From Candidatus Sulfotelmatobacter sp. (lineage in GTDB: Bacteria; Acidobacteriota; Terriglobia; Terriglobales; Acidobacteriaceae): a stretch of DNA of 64,000 bases. This document shows, piece by piece, positions 33,824-42,629 of this stretch. The translations under genes were made by a program, and so were the position numbers. The notes beneath the pieces were generated by a model. It searched no databases, was not told where the DNA came from, and worked only from the letters and a program-made list of their open reading frames with translations. Within the stretch, counting starts at the first letter, position 1, and every line of letters starts with the position of its first letter. The DNA lies in NCBI GenBank assembly GCA_036500765.1, contig DASYBM010000004.1:558001-622000 (forward strand), read 5' to 3'.

Positions 33824-34975
33824 ATGTCCAATAAAATAACTGAACTGGGGCCTCCGCCGCCGGTTGACGAAAGCAGCTTTCAAACGGACGAGATATTCCG
33901 TCATTTGGTGGAGAGCGTGGAGGACTATGCCATCTTCCTGCTCAGCCCGGAAGGCAAAGTAATGACGTGGAATTCCGGCGCAGAGCGGATCAAAGGCTAC
34001 TCCGCCTCCGAAATCATCGGCCGGAACTTCTCGACATTTTATGCTCAAGAGGCTCGGGAGAGCGGGTGGCCGCAGCGCGAACTGGAAATTGCGGCAGACA
34101 TTGGACGCTTCGCCGATGAAGGCTGGCGGGTCAGAAAAGACGGCTCCACATTCTGGGCCTCCGTCGTCATTACCGCTCTGCGCAACCGCAACACCGGAGC
34201 GCTGCGCGGTTTCTCGAAGGTCACTCGCGACCTGAGTGAACGGCGTGCGCTCGAAGAGCGAACTCAGGAATTGAACAAAGAGCTGCGCAGCCGGATGGCG
34301 CAATTGTCGGAATCCCGCACTCAGCTCGAACTTCGCACTCTTGAATTGCAACGGCTATCCGGCCAGTTGGTGCATATTCAGGATGAGGAACGCCGTCGCA
34401 TCGCCCGGGAGTTGCATGACGATCTAGGACAGATACTGGTAGCCTTGAACCTGAACCTGGCCGGCTCTCCTCAATTTGAGTCCCGCAATGAGGCTGTCGA
34501 ACTGACCGAAACGGCGCTCGCCAAAGTGCGCACTCTTTCCTACGTTCTGCACCCCCCGCTCCTCGACGAATCCGGCTTGCTGCCGGCTTTGCATTTGTAT
34601 ATCGAAGGTTTCAAGAAAAGAAGCGATCTGCGTATTTCTTTCGACTACAAGCCGAGTCCTTTTCCGCGACTTGATCGTGACCTCGAGACCTCTATCTTCC
34701 GGGTGATTCAGGAAGCCATCACGAACATTCATCGCCACGCGCACAGTCCAGACGCTCGCGTCGAGATTCATCAGCAAACCGATCGCGTATTGCTCCGTGT
34801 CCGCGATTTTGGCGTGGGTATCCCCGTCGATAGCGCGACCGGAAATCAGATTACCAATACAGGGGTGGGAATCGGCAGCATGAAAGAGCGTATAAAGCAA
34901 CTCGGCGGCGACATGTCTATCCTCCGCGCCGAGCCTGGAACCATCGTCGAAGCCAGCATTCCCTTGTTTCAGTAA
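33824..34975 (+). CDS. PAS sensor histidine kinase (HisKA_3/NarX-type)
   Basis: A 383-residue cytoplasmic kinase. The PAS domain covers about 22-140 (YAIFLLSPEGKVMTWNSGAE, GYSASEIIGRNFSTFY, then the PAC motif VRKDGSTFWASVVITAL). A coiled coil spans about 140-185. The HisKA_3 dimerisation domain has His198 in RRRIARELHDDLGQ. The HATPase_c domain has VIQEAITNIHRHAH and VGIGSMKERIKQLGG. It has no adjacent response regulator, so it is an orphan; HisKA_3 kinases usually pair with NarL-type regulators. The stop lies in tandem repeats. Confidence 0.93.
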   Translation: MSNKITELGPPPPVDESSFQTDEIFRHLVESVEDYAIFLLSPEGKVMTWNSGAERIKGYSASEIIGRNFSTFYAQEARESGWPQRELEIAADIGRFADEGWRVRKDGSTFWASVVITALRNRNTGALRGFSKVTRDLSERRALEERTQELNKELRSRMAQLSESRTQLELRTLELQRLSGQLVHIQDEERRRIARELHDDLGQILVALNLNLAGSPQFESRNEAVELTETALAKVRTLSYVLHPPLLDESGLLPALHLYIEGFKKRSDLRISFDYKPSPFPRLDRDLETSIFRVIQEAITNIHRHAHSPDARVEIHQQTDRVLLRVRDFGVGIPVDSATGNQITNTGVGIGSMKERIKQLGGDMSILRAEPGTIVEASIPLFQ

Positions 34976-35004
34976 TTTTGTTTCAGTAATTTGTCTCGGT
35001 AATT
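34964..35004. repeat. 14-bp tandem repeat across a kinase stop codon
   Basis: TTGTTTCAGTAATT occurs at 34964-34977 and exactly again at 34978-34991, with a third diverged copy at 34992-35004. The first holds the stop TAA (34973-34975). The second shifts frame, but the third brings an in-frame TAA at 35000-35002. Confidence 0.88.
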
Positions 35005-35044
35005 TCTTCGGCAAACATATTCGACTCTCCTATGGGCGCCGAAG

Positions 35045-36691
35045 CTACTCAGGTCCCAGGGCCGGTCCGGCCACGGCCAGCAGATCGACTTGCAGTCCGC
35101 CGGAGTGCAATCCTTCGATCGTCGCAGCGGGAACTTTTCCAGTAGCCGGAAGAATGCCGACGGCTCGGTTCTTGCCCTGCGCCTTGGCCTGATGCAGACC
35201 GCGATCGGCCAGAGTGAGCACTTCCTCATAGCTAATTGCGCGCGCATCGTCGGGAAACCACGGAAATGCCGCCCATCCCAACGAGCAGGTCCGATACATC
35301 GCCTCCGTGGACGCTCCCAAATGAATCGGGCTGTCAGCTACCGCCGAAAGAACGCGCTGCGCCAGCAATTCCGCGTCGGCGCGATCGGTATAGCGGGAAA
35401 CGATCAGAAATTCTTCACCGCCCCAGCGCACCAGCACATCGGAGTGTCGAATCGAAGAACTGAGCCGTCGCGCCATTTCAACCAGTACTTTATCCCCGAC
35501 GTCGTGGCCGTAGCGGTCGTTCACTTCTTTGAAATTGTCGGCATCGATCAGATAAAAAACCAGATCGCGGGTATGCGGGTCTCGGCCATCGGCATGAGCA
35601 CGCAGCGACTGGCTGACATCGCCATCGATGGTCGCCGAGAAAAAACGGCGATTGCGCAGACCGGTCAAGGGATCGGTAAGCGACGCTTCTTGCAGAACCA
35701 AATTGGTGCGCTGCAACTCCCGGTTCAGGCGGCGATGCTGAATGAACAGCACAAACGCCATAAGGAACATGGTCGCCAGCGTGACCAGTACCCGGAAACC
35801 CGACGCGCTGCGCGGCAGGCGCGGATCAAGCAGAGCATAGACAGCAATCACCGGCAAGGAAAGCACCGCCATCATCGCGAGCGTGCCCATCCATGAACCG
35901 TACGAATCCTCAACTGCGCTCTCCGCCCCCGGCATCAGACCCGGTCCCAGCGCACCCACCACGGTAAAGCAGGCAAACGACCCAAAGTATAGGATGTCGT
36001 ACCAACTGCCGGTGTAATAAACATCCCTCTCAATGGCGTGGTTGATGCAGAAGAACCACACCCCATTGAATACGACCGCACCGCAAAAACAGCCATAAAA
36101 CCTTTTCCATCGTCCCGAGCTTTCGCGCCAGAAGATCAGCAGGACGCCCGCCAGCAGAATCGCTTCTATCAGCGCCAGCAGGTCGAAGTTACGGTTGTAC
36201 GAGGTTTCATTCGGGGCAATGTACTGCCAGCAGACTACGAACGAAACATAGAGATAGAGCCACCATAGCGTCAGCAGAAGAAAGTCCAGCACGCCGAGGC
36301 GCGCATTGGGTTGTGAGGGCTGTCGATGCGGCCGGAGCAACAGGCCCGCCAGCATGGGCGCGCCCGCCAGAAACAACAGAGCGTCGGCAGCGCACATAGA
36401 AGGCAGTTTCGTCTTCAAGACCAGATCGAACACAATCCAGACCATCTGGTCGGCGAACCAGAATCCCCAACCCACCCCCTGAAGCACCCAGAACCAACGC
36501 ATGCGGCCTGTGCTGGTTGGAACGTGGGAAACAAAGGAGAATAGGGCGCAGAGCATGATGAGCCCGCCGACAATATCACTGACGGCCGCCACCGCCAACC
36601 CGCGTGGCAAGACTGCGCACGCAATCGCCAACAGCGCTGTCAGCGACCCGGCAGCCATGACTATGAATTTCGATGGAGTTCGGCCGTTCAA
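35045..36691 (-). CDS. Membrane diguanylate cyclase (GGDEF)
   Basis: A 548-residue protein. About nine membrane segments form residues 10-320 (a sensor of unknown ligand). A short linker follows (QHRRLNRELQRTNLVLQEAS), then a GGDEF domain (about 340-500). The active site GGEEF is at 424-428, and the inhibitory I-site RHSD (415-418) is five residues before it, so product feedback is expected. It makes cyclic di-GMP. The frame opens at a TTG at 36691; an ATG at 36658 is the alternative. It lies 24 bases after the HD-GYP gene on the same strand, giving an opposing cyclase-phosphodiesterase pair. Confidence 0.92.
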   Translation of the reverse strand: MNGRTPSKFIVMAAGSLTALLAIACAVLPRGLAVAAVSDIVGGLIMLCALFSFVSHVPTSTGRMRWFWVLQGVGWGFWFADQMVWIVFDLVLKTKLPSMCAADALLFLAGAPMLAGLLLRPHRQPSQPNARLGVLDFLLLTLWWLYLYVSFVVCWQYIAPNETSYNRNFDLLALIEAILLAGVLLIFWRESSGRWKRFYGCFCGAVVFNGVWFFCINHAIERDVYYTGSWYDILYFGSFACFTVVGALGPGLMPGAESAVEDSYGSWMGTLAMMAVLSLPVIAVYALLDPRLPRSASGFRVLVTLATMFLMAFVLFIQHRRLNRELQRTNLVLQEASLTDPLTGLRNRRFFSATIDGDVSQSLRAHADGRDPHTRDLVFYLIDADNFKEVNDRYGHDVGDKVLVEMARRLSSSIRHSDVLVRWGGEEFLIVSRYTDRADAELLAQRVLSAVADSPIHLGASTEAMYRTCSLGWAAFPWFPDDARAISYEEVLTLADRGLHQAKAQGKNRAVGILPATGKVPAATIEGLHSGGLQVDLLAVAGPALGPE

Positions 36692-36715
36692 CCCTTCCCG
36701 CCTTCGCGACCGGAT

Positions 36716-37804
36716 TTACCCTTTGGCCCCAGTGGTGTATGCGGCCCTGTAGGTCTGCCCGTCTATTTCCTTACGCAGGTCTTCCCATATATTGTCCGGC
36801 ATTTGCAAAAACACTTTCACGATTTCGGGATCAAACTGCCTTCCCGCCCACTTTTCGATTTCGACGCGCGCCGCCTGGAGCGACTGAGCGGGACGGTACG
36901 GCCGATCCGATGTAATGGCATCGAGCGTGTCGGCAACCGAGAAAATGCGTGCGCCCAGAGGAATCTGCCCTGCCTTGAGGCCGCGGGGATACCCGGACCC
37001 ATCGAATCGCTCCTGATGCGAGTACACAATGTCGGCGGCCTCAGCCAGAAACGGAATCTTCTTGACGATCTGGTAGCCGTGGTAGGCGTGCTCCTTCATG
37101 ATCGTCATTTCTTCCGGCTCGAGTTTTCCCGGCTTGTTGAGGATCCGGTCGGGGATTGCGATCTTCCCGATGTCGTGCAGAAAAGCTCCGCGAGCGATCA
37201 CCGTGATTTGCTCGCGCGGCAGGCCCAGCGCCTGGGCGATGGCAATCGTGAAGAGCGTGACCCGCCGCGAATGGCCTTCGGTCTCCCGGTCTTTCAAATC
37301 CAGTGCGTCGCCCAGAGTTTCCAGGGTGATGTCGTAGGAACGCTCCAGGTTCGACATGGTCGCTTGCAGTTGATCGGTGCGGGCCTTGACCAGCGATTCC
37401 AGATTCGTCTGATAGATCCGATTTTCCACCTTGAGCCGGCGATTCTCCAGCGCGCGGCTTACCGTATTCAGCAACTGTTCGCGCTCGAAGGGCTTCAGCA
37501 GATAGTCGTATGCCCCGTTCCGAATCGCGGCCAGCGCCACAGAAATATCGTGCACCGCGGTAACCATCACCACCGGCATGTCAGGATACTTTTCCTTGGT
37601 GCGCTCCAGCAGTCCAATACCGTCCAGGTCGGCCATCATCAGGTCCGAGAGCATCAACTCAAATTCTTCCCCTGAGGTTAGAACTGCAAGGGCTTCAATG
37701 CCCGAAGCCGCTTGTTTCGAGGCATATCCGGCAGTATTCAGCATCGAGGCGACGATTTCCCGTATCGGTTCTTCGTCGTCAACCACAAGGATTCGATCAG
37801 GCAT
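36716..37804 (-). CDS. Response regulator with HD-GYP domain (c-di-GMP phosphodiesterase)
   Basis: A 362-residue RpfG-like protein. The receiver domain is at 1-120 with phospho-acceptor Asp54 (SDLMMADLDG), the acidic pair Asp9/Asp10 and Lys104 (LLKPF). A coiled coil follows, then an HD-GYP domain (about 155-350) with His210-Asp211 (FLHDIGKIAIPD) and HQERFDGSGYPRG (263-275). It should degrade cyclic di-GMP when phosphorylated. It is first in a two-gene unit with the GGDEF gene. The divergent hybrid kinase at 37985 is a candidate phosphodonor. Confidence 0.93.
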   Translation of the reverse strand: MPDRILVVDDEEPIREIVASMLNTAGYASKQAASGIEALAVLTSGEEFELMLSDLMMADLDGIGLLERTKEKYPDMPVVMVTAVHDISVALAAIRNGAYDYLLKPFEREQLLNTVSRALENRRLKVENRIYQTNLESLVKARTDQLQATMSNLERSYDITLETLGDALDLKDRETEGHSRRVTLFTIAIAQALGLPREQITVIARGAFLHDIGKIAIPDRILNKPGKLEPEEMTIMKEHAYHGYQIVKKIPFLAEAADIVYSHQERFDGSGYPRGLKAGQIPLGARIFSVADTLDAITSDRPYRPAQSLQAARVEIEKWAGRQFDPEIVKVFLQMPDNIWEDLRKEIDGQTYRAAYTTGAKG

Positions 37805-37984
37805 GGGGATACGTGAAAGTCTATCGTCAAATTTAGCGATGATTGTAACTTATCGGCGAGATGCCGAAAGTAATCACTCAGGTCCGGAAACACCATCGAA
37901 AAATGGCGTCAGCATGGTATTCAAAAGGAAGGAAGACGTACGTCCGCAATGCCGTAACGCAACAAAACGGCAAAGCTAAAGCCA

Positions 37985-40900
37985 ATGAGCGCATCTCTCT
38001 GGTCGATCTGGAATTCAGTTGCCGGGCTTGGCCTGGCGCGGCCCACGGCGGCAGAGTTCGCTCTGCTGATCGTGCTGGGCGCCTCGCTGCTCGCGCTGCG
38101 TGCTTTTCGCGAGACCTATCTCAAGGTTTGGGTTGTCGGTTGGACGGCCCTGGTGGCATCGCGCCTGGCCCAACATTGCTTCGCCGCCAAGATTCCCCCA
38201 CCGTTTGATCTCGTGGCGGTACAGGCGACTTTCATGCTCGCCGTGGGATTGCTGGCCGGCGGCGTCCTGCTCTACACCCGCGGCCGTGATCTGCTCCTGC
38301 CTTTAACCGTGATCACGCCGATTCTGGTGGGCTTTTCCGGAGCGCGCATCCTTTTGTGGCCCGATTCCCTGCCCTTGCGCATGGCTGTCGAAGTTGGCTA
38401 CCGGCTTATTCTCCTGACCGCAACCATCGCGCTGCTCCGCGCTCGCCGTGGACGTTGGGAACCCTCCACCTGGCTTCTCGGTCTCGGCCTGCCGTTGCTT
38501 CATCTTTCCTGGCCCCCGTTCACCGACAACCTTCCGCAGGCAGCATCCTTGGCAGCGGAGATTGCGCTCGGCATCAGCATGCTCCTGGTCGTGTTTGACG
38601 AGTCCCGGGCGCTCAACCGTCGATTGCGCGCCATGCAGTCCATTACAGCAAGCATCGCCGGCGCCCAGCAATATGGCAGCGTCGTCGAATCTGCCGTTGC
38701 GGAATTGCAGCGCGTGATGCGCGTTCGCGCCACCTGGTTCCGCTTGCTCGAAGGCGGTCACCTGGTTGCCACCCACGCCGCCGGACTCTCTTCCGATTTC
38801 CTGCGGGACGCCGGCTTCGCCGAACTCAACGATGACATTTCGAAGCTGCTAAGCCGCCCCGACCCTCGAGTCACCACCCGCAACACCGGAACTCCCGAGC
38901 CCGAGCAATCTCTCGCCAACGAGAAGATTCGCCAACTCGTGATGGTGCCGGTCGTCAGCAACAAAGCGCCTATCGGACTGTTGCTGTTGGGCAACTCCCG
39001 CATTCGCTACTGGACGCCCGAAGAACTCGTTTTTCTCCAGGCTGTCGCCAAACAACTGGCGGTTGCCGTCGAAAATTTCCGCCTGCTCGAACAGGTATTG
39101 CGCTCGCAGCGCCAGTGGATCAACACTTTCGATTCCATCCACGACATTATCCTCGCCCACGACGCCGACTACCGCATCATCAAGGCCAACCAGGTTCTGC
39201 TCGAACACCTCGGCCAGGCCGCGGCGGATGTCGTCGGCAGTTCGTGCGATTCCGCGTTGCCTCATAAGTTTGGCGCCTGGACCGGCTGCCCGTATTGCGC
39301 CCTGGGCGGCGACGAAGAATTCGCCGAAGGCGCCGACCCGTGCTTCGGGGGCTTTTCGGTGGTTTCCACTTCTTCCTACACCGAGCAGGGCAGCCCGCAA
39401 AAAGGCACCATTCACGTGGTCCGCGATATTACCGATCGCCGTTCCGCGGAAGAAAAATATCGTCTGCTCTTCGAGCAAGTGCAGGAAGGCGTTTACGTTT
39501 CGAATCCGGCCGGCCGGATTCTCGACTGCAATGACGCTTTCGTGCACATGCTCGGCTACAGCAATCGCAGCGAGCTGCTCGTTCTGAATCTGAACACGGA
39601 AATCTGTGTCGACCCCAAACAGCGCGAGGCCTTCCGCCGCGAAATCGAAACTAACAATTACGTCCGCAACTTCGACGCCACCCTTCGCCGCAAGGATGGA
39701 ACCTTGCTGCTGGCTGCCGAGAGCAGCTTCGCCACCCGCGATTCCTCCGGTGAAATCGAACGCTACCAGGGATTCATTCTCGATATGACCGAGAAGCGCC
39801 GCGCCGAAGATGAGATGCGGCGGCGCAATCGTGAATTGAACGCGCTCAACGCGATGGCCGTGGTCGCAGCGCAGTCTTTCGATCTCGACGAAATTCTGAA
39901 TCTGACTCTGCGCCAGGTAGTCACTTTGTTTGGCGCAGAGAGCGGAACCGTCTACCTCTCCGATACCGACGCGACAACCTATCGCCGTCGCGCCGCCTGG
40001 GGCCCGCGCAGTCGCGACAAAGTGCGCACCGCTGAGATTTGTTTGACCGAAGGTCTTGGAGACCTGGTGATGCGCTCGCGTACTGAGGTAATCACGGCGG
40101 AATATCTTCCGCACTTGCCGCCCAAGGTCGCGGAATTCTTGCGCTCCGACGCCGACCGCACCTGGATCTGGGTGCTGTTCTGGGGCAAAGACTCACCCGC
40201 GGGCATCATGGGCCTGTGCAGCCAGTTGGGCTACGAATATTCCAGCAACGACGAGAATCTTTTAGTTGCCATCAGCCGCCAGCTCGCCACCACCATCGAG
40301 AAAGTCCGGCTGTACGAAGAAACCTGTCGCGCCTACGAAGATCTGCGTAAAACGCAAGAACAACTTCTTCAGAGTGAAAAAATGTCTGCCGTGGGGCAGT
40401 TGATCGCCGGCGTCGCCCACGAACTCAACAATCCTTTGACCGCGATTCTCGGCTACGCGCAGCTTCTCGAAACCGAAGGCCTGAACACCCGCGCCCAGGA
40501 TTACGTCAGCAAACTGTTCAAGCAGGCGCAGCGCACACACCGCGTCGTTCAGAATCTTCTGTCATTCGCGCGCCAGCGCAAACCGCAGCGCGATGAGGTC
40601 GATCTCCGCAAAGTCCTCGACGAAACCCTGGCGCTGCGCGACTACGACCTCAAGATCAACAACATCAAAGTCGAGCGCGACCTGCCGGCCGAACCCGCCA
40701 TGGTGGTCGCCGACCCGCACCAGATCGAGCAAGTATTCCTCAACATCATCAACAATTCGGTCGATGCCATCCTCGAAACCGGCCACAGCGGCAAACTCAA
40801 AATTAAAATCTCAATCGCCGGCGGCCACGTCTGCACGCAGTTCACCGACGACGGCGCCGGAATCAAAGATCCCAAGCGCATCTTCGATCCCTTTTACACG

Positions 40901-41491
40901 ACGAAAAGCGTAGGCAAAGGCACCGGCCTGGGCCTCAGCATCTGCTATGGCATCGTGAAAGAACACGGCGGCGATATTACCGCCAACAATGCTCCCGAAG
41001 GCGGAGCGCAAATCGAAGTGCGATTGCCCGCGGTGGCTTCAGCCACAATCGAGACCGAAGCGCCCAAGCCCGCGCCGCGCCTGCATGAAGGCGCGATCCA
41101 CGGCCGCGTGCTGCTGGTGGAGGAAGAAGAAGCCGTGCTCGAATTCGAGCGCGACGTGCTCGCGGGCGCCGGCGCCGACGTTGTGACCGCCCGCACCAGC
41201 CAGGACGTAAAGACTCGCCTGCTCTCCGAGCCCTTCGACGCCCTCATCATGAACGGCAAAATGCCCGGCCACTGGAACGCCACAGAATCCCATCAGTGGC
41301 TCAAAGAAAATTGCCCCGCGATGCAGGGCCACGTCCTGTTCACCTTCTCCAACACCCCCAGCGACGAGCGCGCCTTCCTCCAGGAAAACAGCGTCCCCTA
41401 TCTGGTCAAGCCTTTCGAAGTCGCCGAACTGATCTCTCAGTCCCGTCGCCTGCTGCAAAAAGCCTTCGCCGTAACCGCTGGCACGGACTAA
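37985..41491 (+). CDS. Large hybrid sensor histidine kinase with degenerate receiver
   Basis: A 1168-residue membrane kinase. Order: six or seven membrane helices (about 20-205), GAF (about 225-360), PAS with a Cys-rich loop GCPYC...DPCFGG (about 375-480), PAS (about 488-605), GAF (about 621-785), HisKA with His812 (GVAHELNNPLTAILGYAQL), HATPase (about 910-1025: NIINNSVDAI, GTGLGLSICYGIV) and a C-terminal receiver (about 1048-1160). In that receiver the phospho-acceptor Asp is replaced by Asn1090 (ALIMNGKMPG), while the Lys (LVKPF) is kept. It probably cannot take a phosphoryl group. The gene is divergent from the HD-GYP/GGDEF unit and may feed Asp54 of that regulator. Confidence 0.92.
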   Translation: MSASLWSIWNSVAGLGLARPTAAEFALLIVLGASLLALRAFRETYLKVWVVGWTALVASRLAQHCFAAKIPPPFDLVAVQATFMLAVGLLAGGVLLYTRGRDLLLPLTVITPILVGFSGARILLWPDSLPLRMAVEVGYRLILLTATIALLRARRGRWEPSTWLLGLGLPLLHLSWPPFTDNLPQAASLAAEIALGISMLLVVFDESRALNRRLRAMQSITASIAGAQQYGSVVESAVAELQRVMRVRATWFRLLEGGHLVATHAAGLSSDFLRDAGFAELNDDISKLLSRPDPRVTTRNTGTPEPEQSLANEKIRQLVMVPVVSNKAPIGLLLLGNSRIRYWTPEELVFLQAVAKQLAVAVENFRLLEQVLRSQRQWINTFDSIHDIILAHDADYRIIKANQVLLEHLGQAAADVVGSSCDSALPHKFGAWTGCPYCALGGDEEFAEGADPCFGGFSVVSTSSYTEQGSPQKGTIHVVRDITDRRSAEEKYRLLFEQVQEGVYVSNPAGRILDCNDAFVHMLGYSNRSELLVLNLNTEICVDPKQREAFRREIETNNYVRNFDATLRRKDGTLLLAAESSFATRDSSGEIERYQGFILDMTEKRRAEDEMRRRNRELNALNAMAVVAAQSFDLDEILNLTLRQVVTLFGAESGTVYLSDTDATTYRRRAAWGPRSRDKVRTAEICLTEGLGDLVMRSRTEVITAEYLPHLPPKVAEFLRSDADRTWIWVLFWGKDSPAGIMGLCSQLGYEYSSNDENLLVAISRQLATTIEKVRLYEETCRAYEDLRKTQEQLLQSEKMSAVGQLIAGVAHELNNPLTAILGYAQLLETEGLNTRAQDYVSKLFKQAQRTHRVVQNLLSFARQRKPQRDEVDLRKVLDETLALRDYDLKINNIKVERDLPAEPAMVVADPHQIEQVFLNIINNSVDAILETGHSGKLKIKISIAGGHVCTQFTDDGAGIKDPKRIFDPFYTTKSVGKGTGLGLSICYGIVKEHGGDITANNAPEGGAQIEVRLPAVASATIETEAPKPAPRLHEGAIHGRVLLVEEEEAVLEFERDVLAGAGADVVTARTSQDVKTRLLSEPFDALIMNGKMPGHWNATESHQWLKENCPAMQGHVLFTFSNTPSDERAFLQENSVPYLVKPFEVAELISQSRRLLQKAFAVTAGTD

Positions 41492-41943
41492 TAGCCCCCG
41501 GCCCTCTATGTGACAGGTTGCCCACTGATTGTTCCGCGGGTCATCCAAAAGAAATCGTAACGGCGGGCAACGTTTGACGCGTGTGCACCATATTCGGTGC
41601 AATCTTCGCAATCACTTGAATTGAAGCCCAGTTTGGCGCGCATCGCCATGTTGAAAACAGCGCTACTAAATCCATTTGATTCAGTGACTTAAAATTAATC
41701 GTTAAACCGATTTATCTCCCCGCCAGAGAATCGCGAAAGACGCGTGTACACGTGCTCGTCCGGCGACTGCCAGCTTCGTCTACGCGTCCAGGAATCGCCG
41801 CGCGAGGCACTTGCCGAACCGACCGGCTCCGTCGATTGCAAGAATTTCAGGCAAACTGTGTGGGGCGGCCCCAGCCCCCTCACACCATGTTGTTAGCTGG
41901 GCAAAAGCGTGGTAGAAATACGATCAACGGAGCGTAGTTCGCA
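41492..41943. other. Intergenic gap after the hybrid kinase
   Basis: A 452-base stretch between the hybrid kinase and the DUF433 gene. No RNA gene, clear terminator, repeat or convincing reading frame was seen. Codon-like bias is lost here and GC falls, so it may be a decayed region. Confidence 0.45.
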
Positions 41944-42198
41944 ATGGCAACTCTCGATTGGTCACAGTGTCCCGCGGTGGAGAGCATCCCCGGCAAAGTG
42001 GGCGGAGCCTGGGTATTCAAGGATACCCGGTTGCCCGTCGCCACGGTCATTGAAAATCTTGAGGATTTGAGCGTCGAGGAAGTCATGGAGCAATTCGACG
42101 TAACCCGCGAGCAGATTGCGGCGGTTCTCGATTTCGTGGCGCAAAGCCTTGCCATGCCAGCTAATCCAGCATCCCCGGCCGATGCACATCCTCTTTAA
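41944..42198 (+). CDS. DUF433 antitoxin-like protein
   Basis: An 84-residue protein with the DUF433 helix-turn-helix pattern: CPAVESIPGKVGGAWVFKDTRLPV at the start, then VIENLEDLSVEEVMEQFDVTREQIAAVLDFV. These small proteins are the antitoxin-like partners of DUF5615 genes. The downstream gene starts inside this one, overlapping by 17 bases, so the two are coupled. It would bind DNA and restrain the partner. Confidence 0.85.
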   Translation: MATLDWSQCPAVESIPGKVGGAWVFKDTRLPVATVIENLEDLSVEEVMEQFDVTREQIAAVLDFVAQSLAMPANPASPADAHPL

Positions 42199-42511
42199 CC
42201 ATGCAACGCCTCGCGGCATCGCCCGCAGCCTCTCCGGACACACCGTCAGCACGGCCTATGAGCAAGGTTGGGATCGGTTGACGAACGGCTTGCTCTTAAG
42301 TGAGGCGGAGCGGGCGAACTTTGAATTGCTCCTCACTACCGATCGAGGAATTCGGTATCAGCAAAATCTTTCACGCCGAAAGATTTCGCTTGTGGTTTTG
42401 ACAGGCGCTACGAAGTGGTCTCGGGTTCGATTACATCTTGATCGCATACTGACTGCGGTCAACGCAGCGACCCCCGGCAGCTACAGTGGGGTCGAAATTC
42501 CCTACGAGTAG
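42182..42511 (+). CDS. DUF5615 PIN-like toxin
   Basis: A 109-residue PIN-like protein from the ATG at 42182: MHILFNHATPRGIARSL, then HTVSTAYEQGWDRLTNGLLL, LLTTDRGIRYQQNL and ISLVVLTG. Normal DUF5615 proteins begin with an Asp in the first strand (LLDEN); here it is LFNHA, so an acidic ligand seems changed to Asn. TTDRG keeps the second acidic site. It is presumably a nuclease toxin controlled by the overlapping DUF433 gene. Activity is uncertain. Confidence 0.8.
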   Translation: MHILFNHATPRGIARSLSGHTVSTAYEQGWDRLTNGLLLSEAERANFELLLTTDRGIRYQQNLSRRKISLVVLTGATKWSRVRLHLDRILTAVNAATPGSYSGVEIPYE

Positions 42512-42557
42512 ACTTCAGGTCACCGGCGGACCATAACGTGAGATTCAGCAAGCCAGC

Positions 42558-42597
42558 GCCCACCCTCCCGCAAAGAACGCGGGAAGAGTGGGGCAAC
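42558..42597 (-). repeat. Stem-loop repeat, copy A (TGCCCCA family)
   Basis: In minus-strand reading it has the leader GGTTGCCCCA, then a GC-rich stem (CCCACTCTTCCCGC against GCGGGAGGGTGGG) around GTTCTTT. It shares the leader and layout with 46445-46495, 47811-47848 and 47943-47981. It lies 32 bases after the kinase stop and might also end transcription. Confidence 0.6.
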
Positions 42598-42629
42598 CAC
42601 GTTCCAAATCCTCACGTCAGGATTTGGCC

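Noticed and set aside
38849-40114. A 421-codon open frame antisense to the hybrid kinase
   Set aside because: It is the shadow of the GAF/PAS coding region and has a low-complexity, motif-free product.
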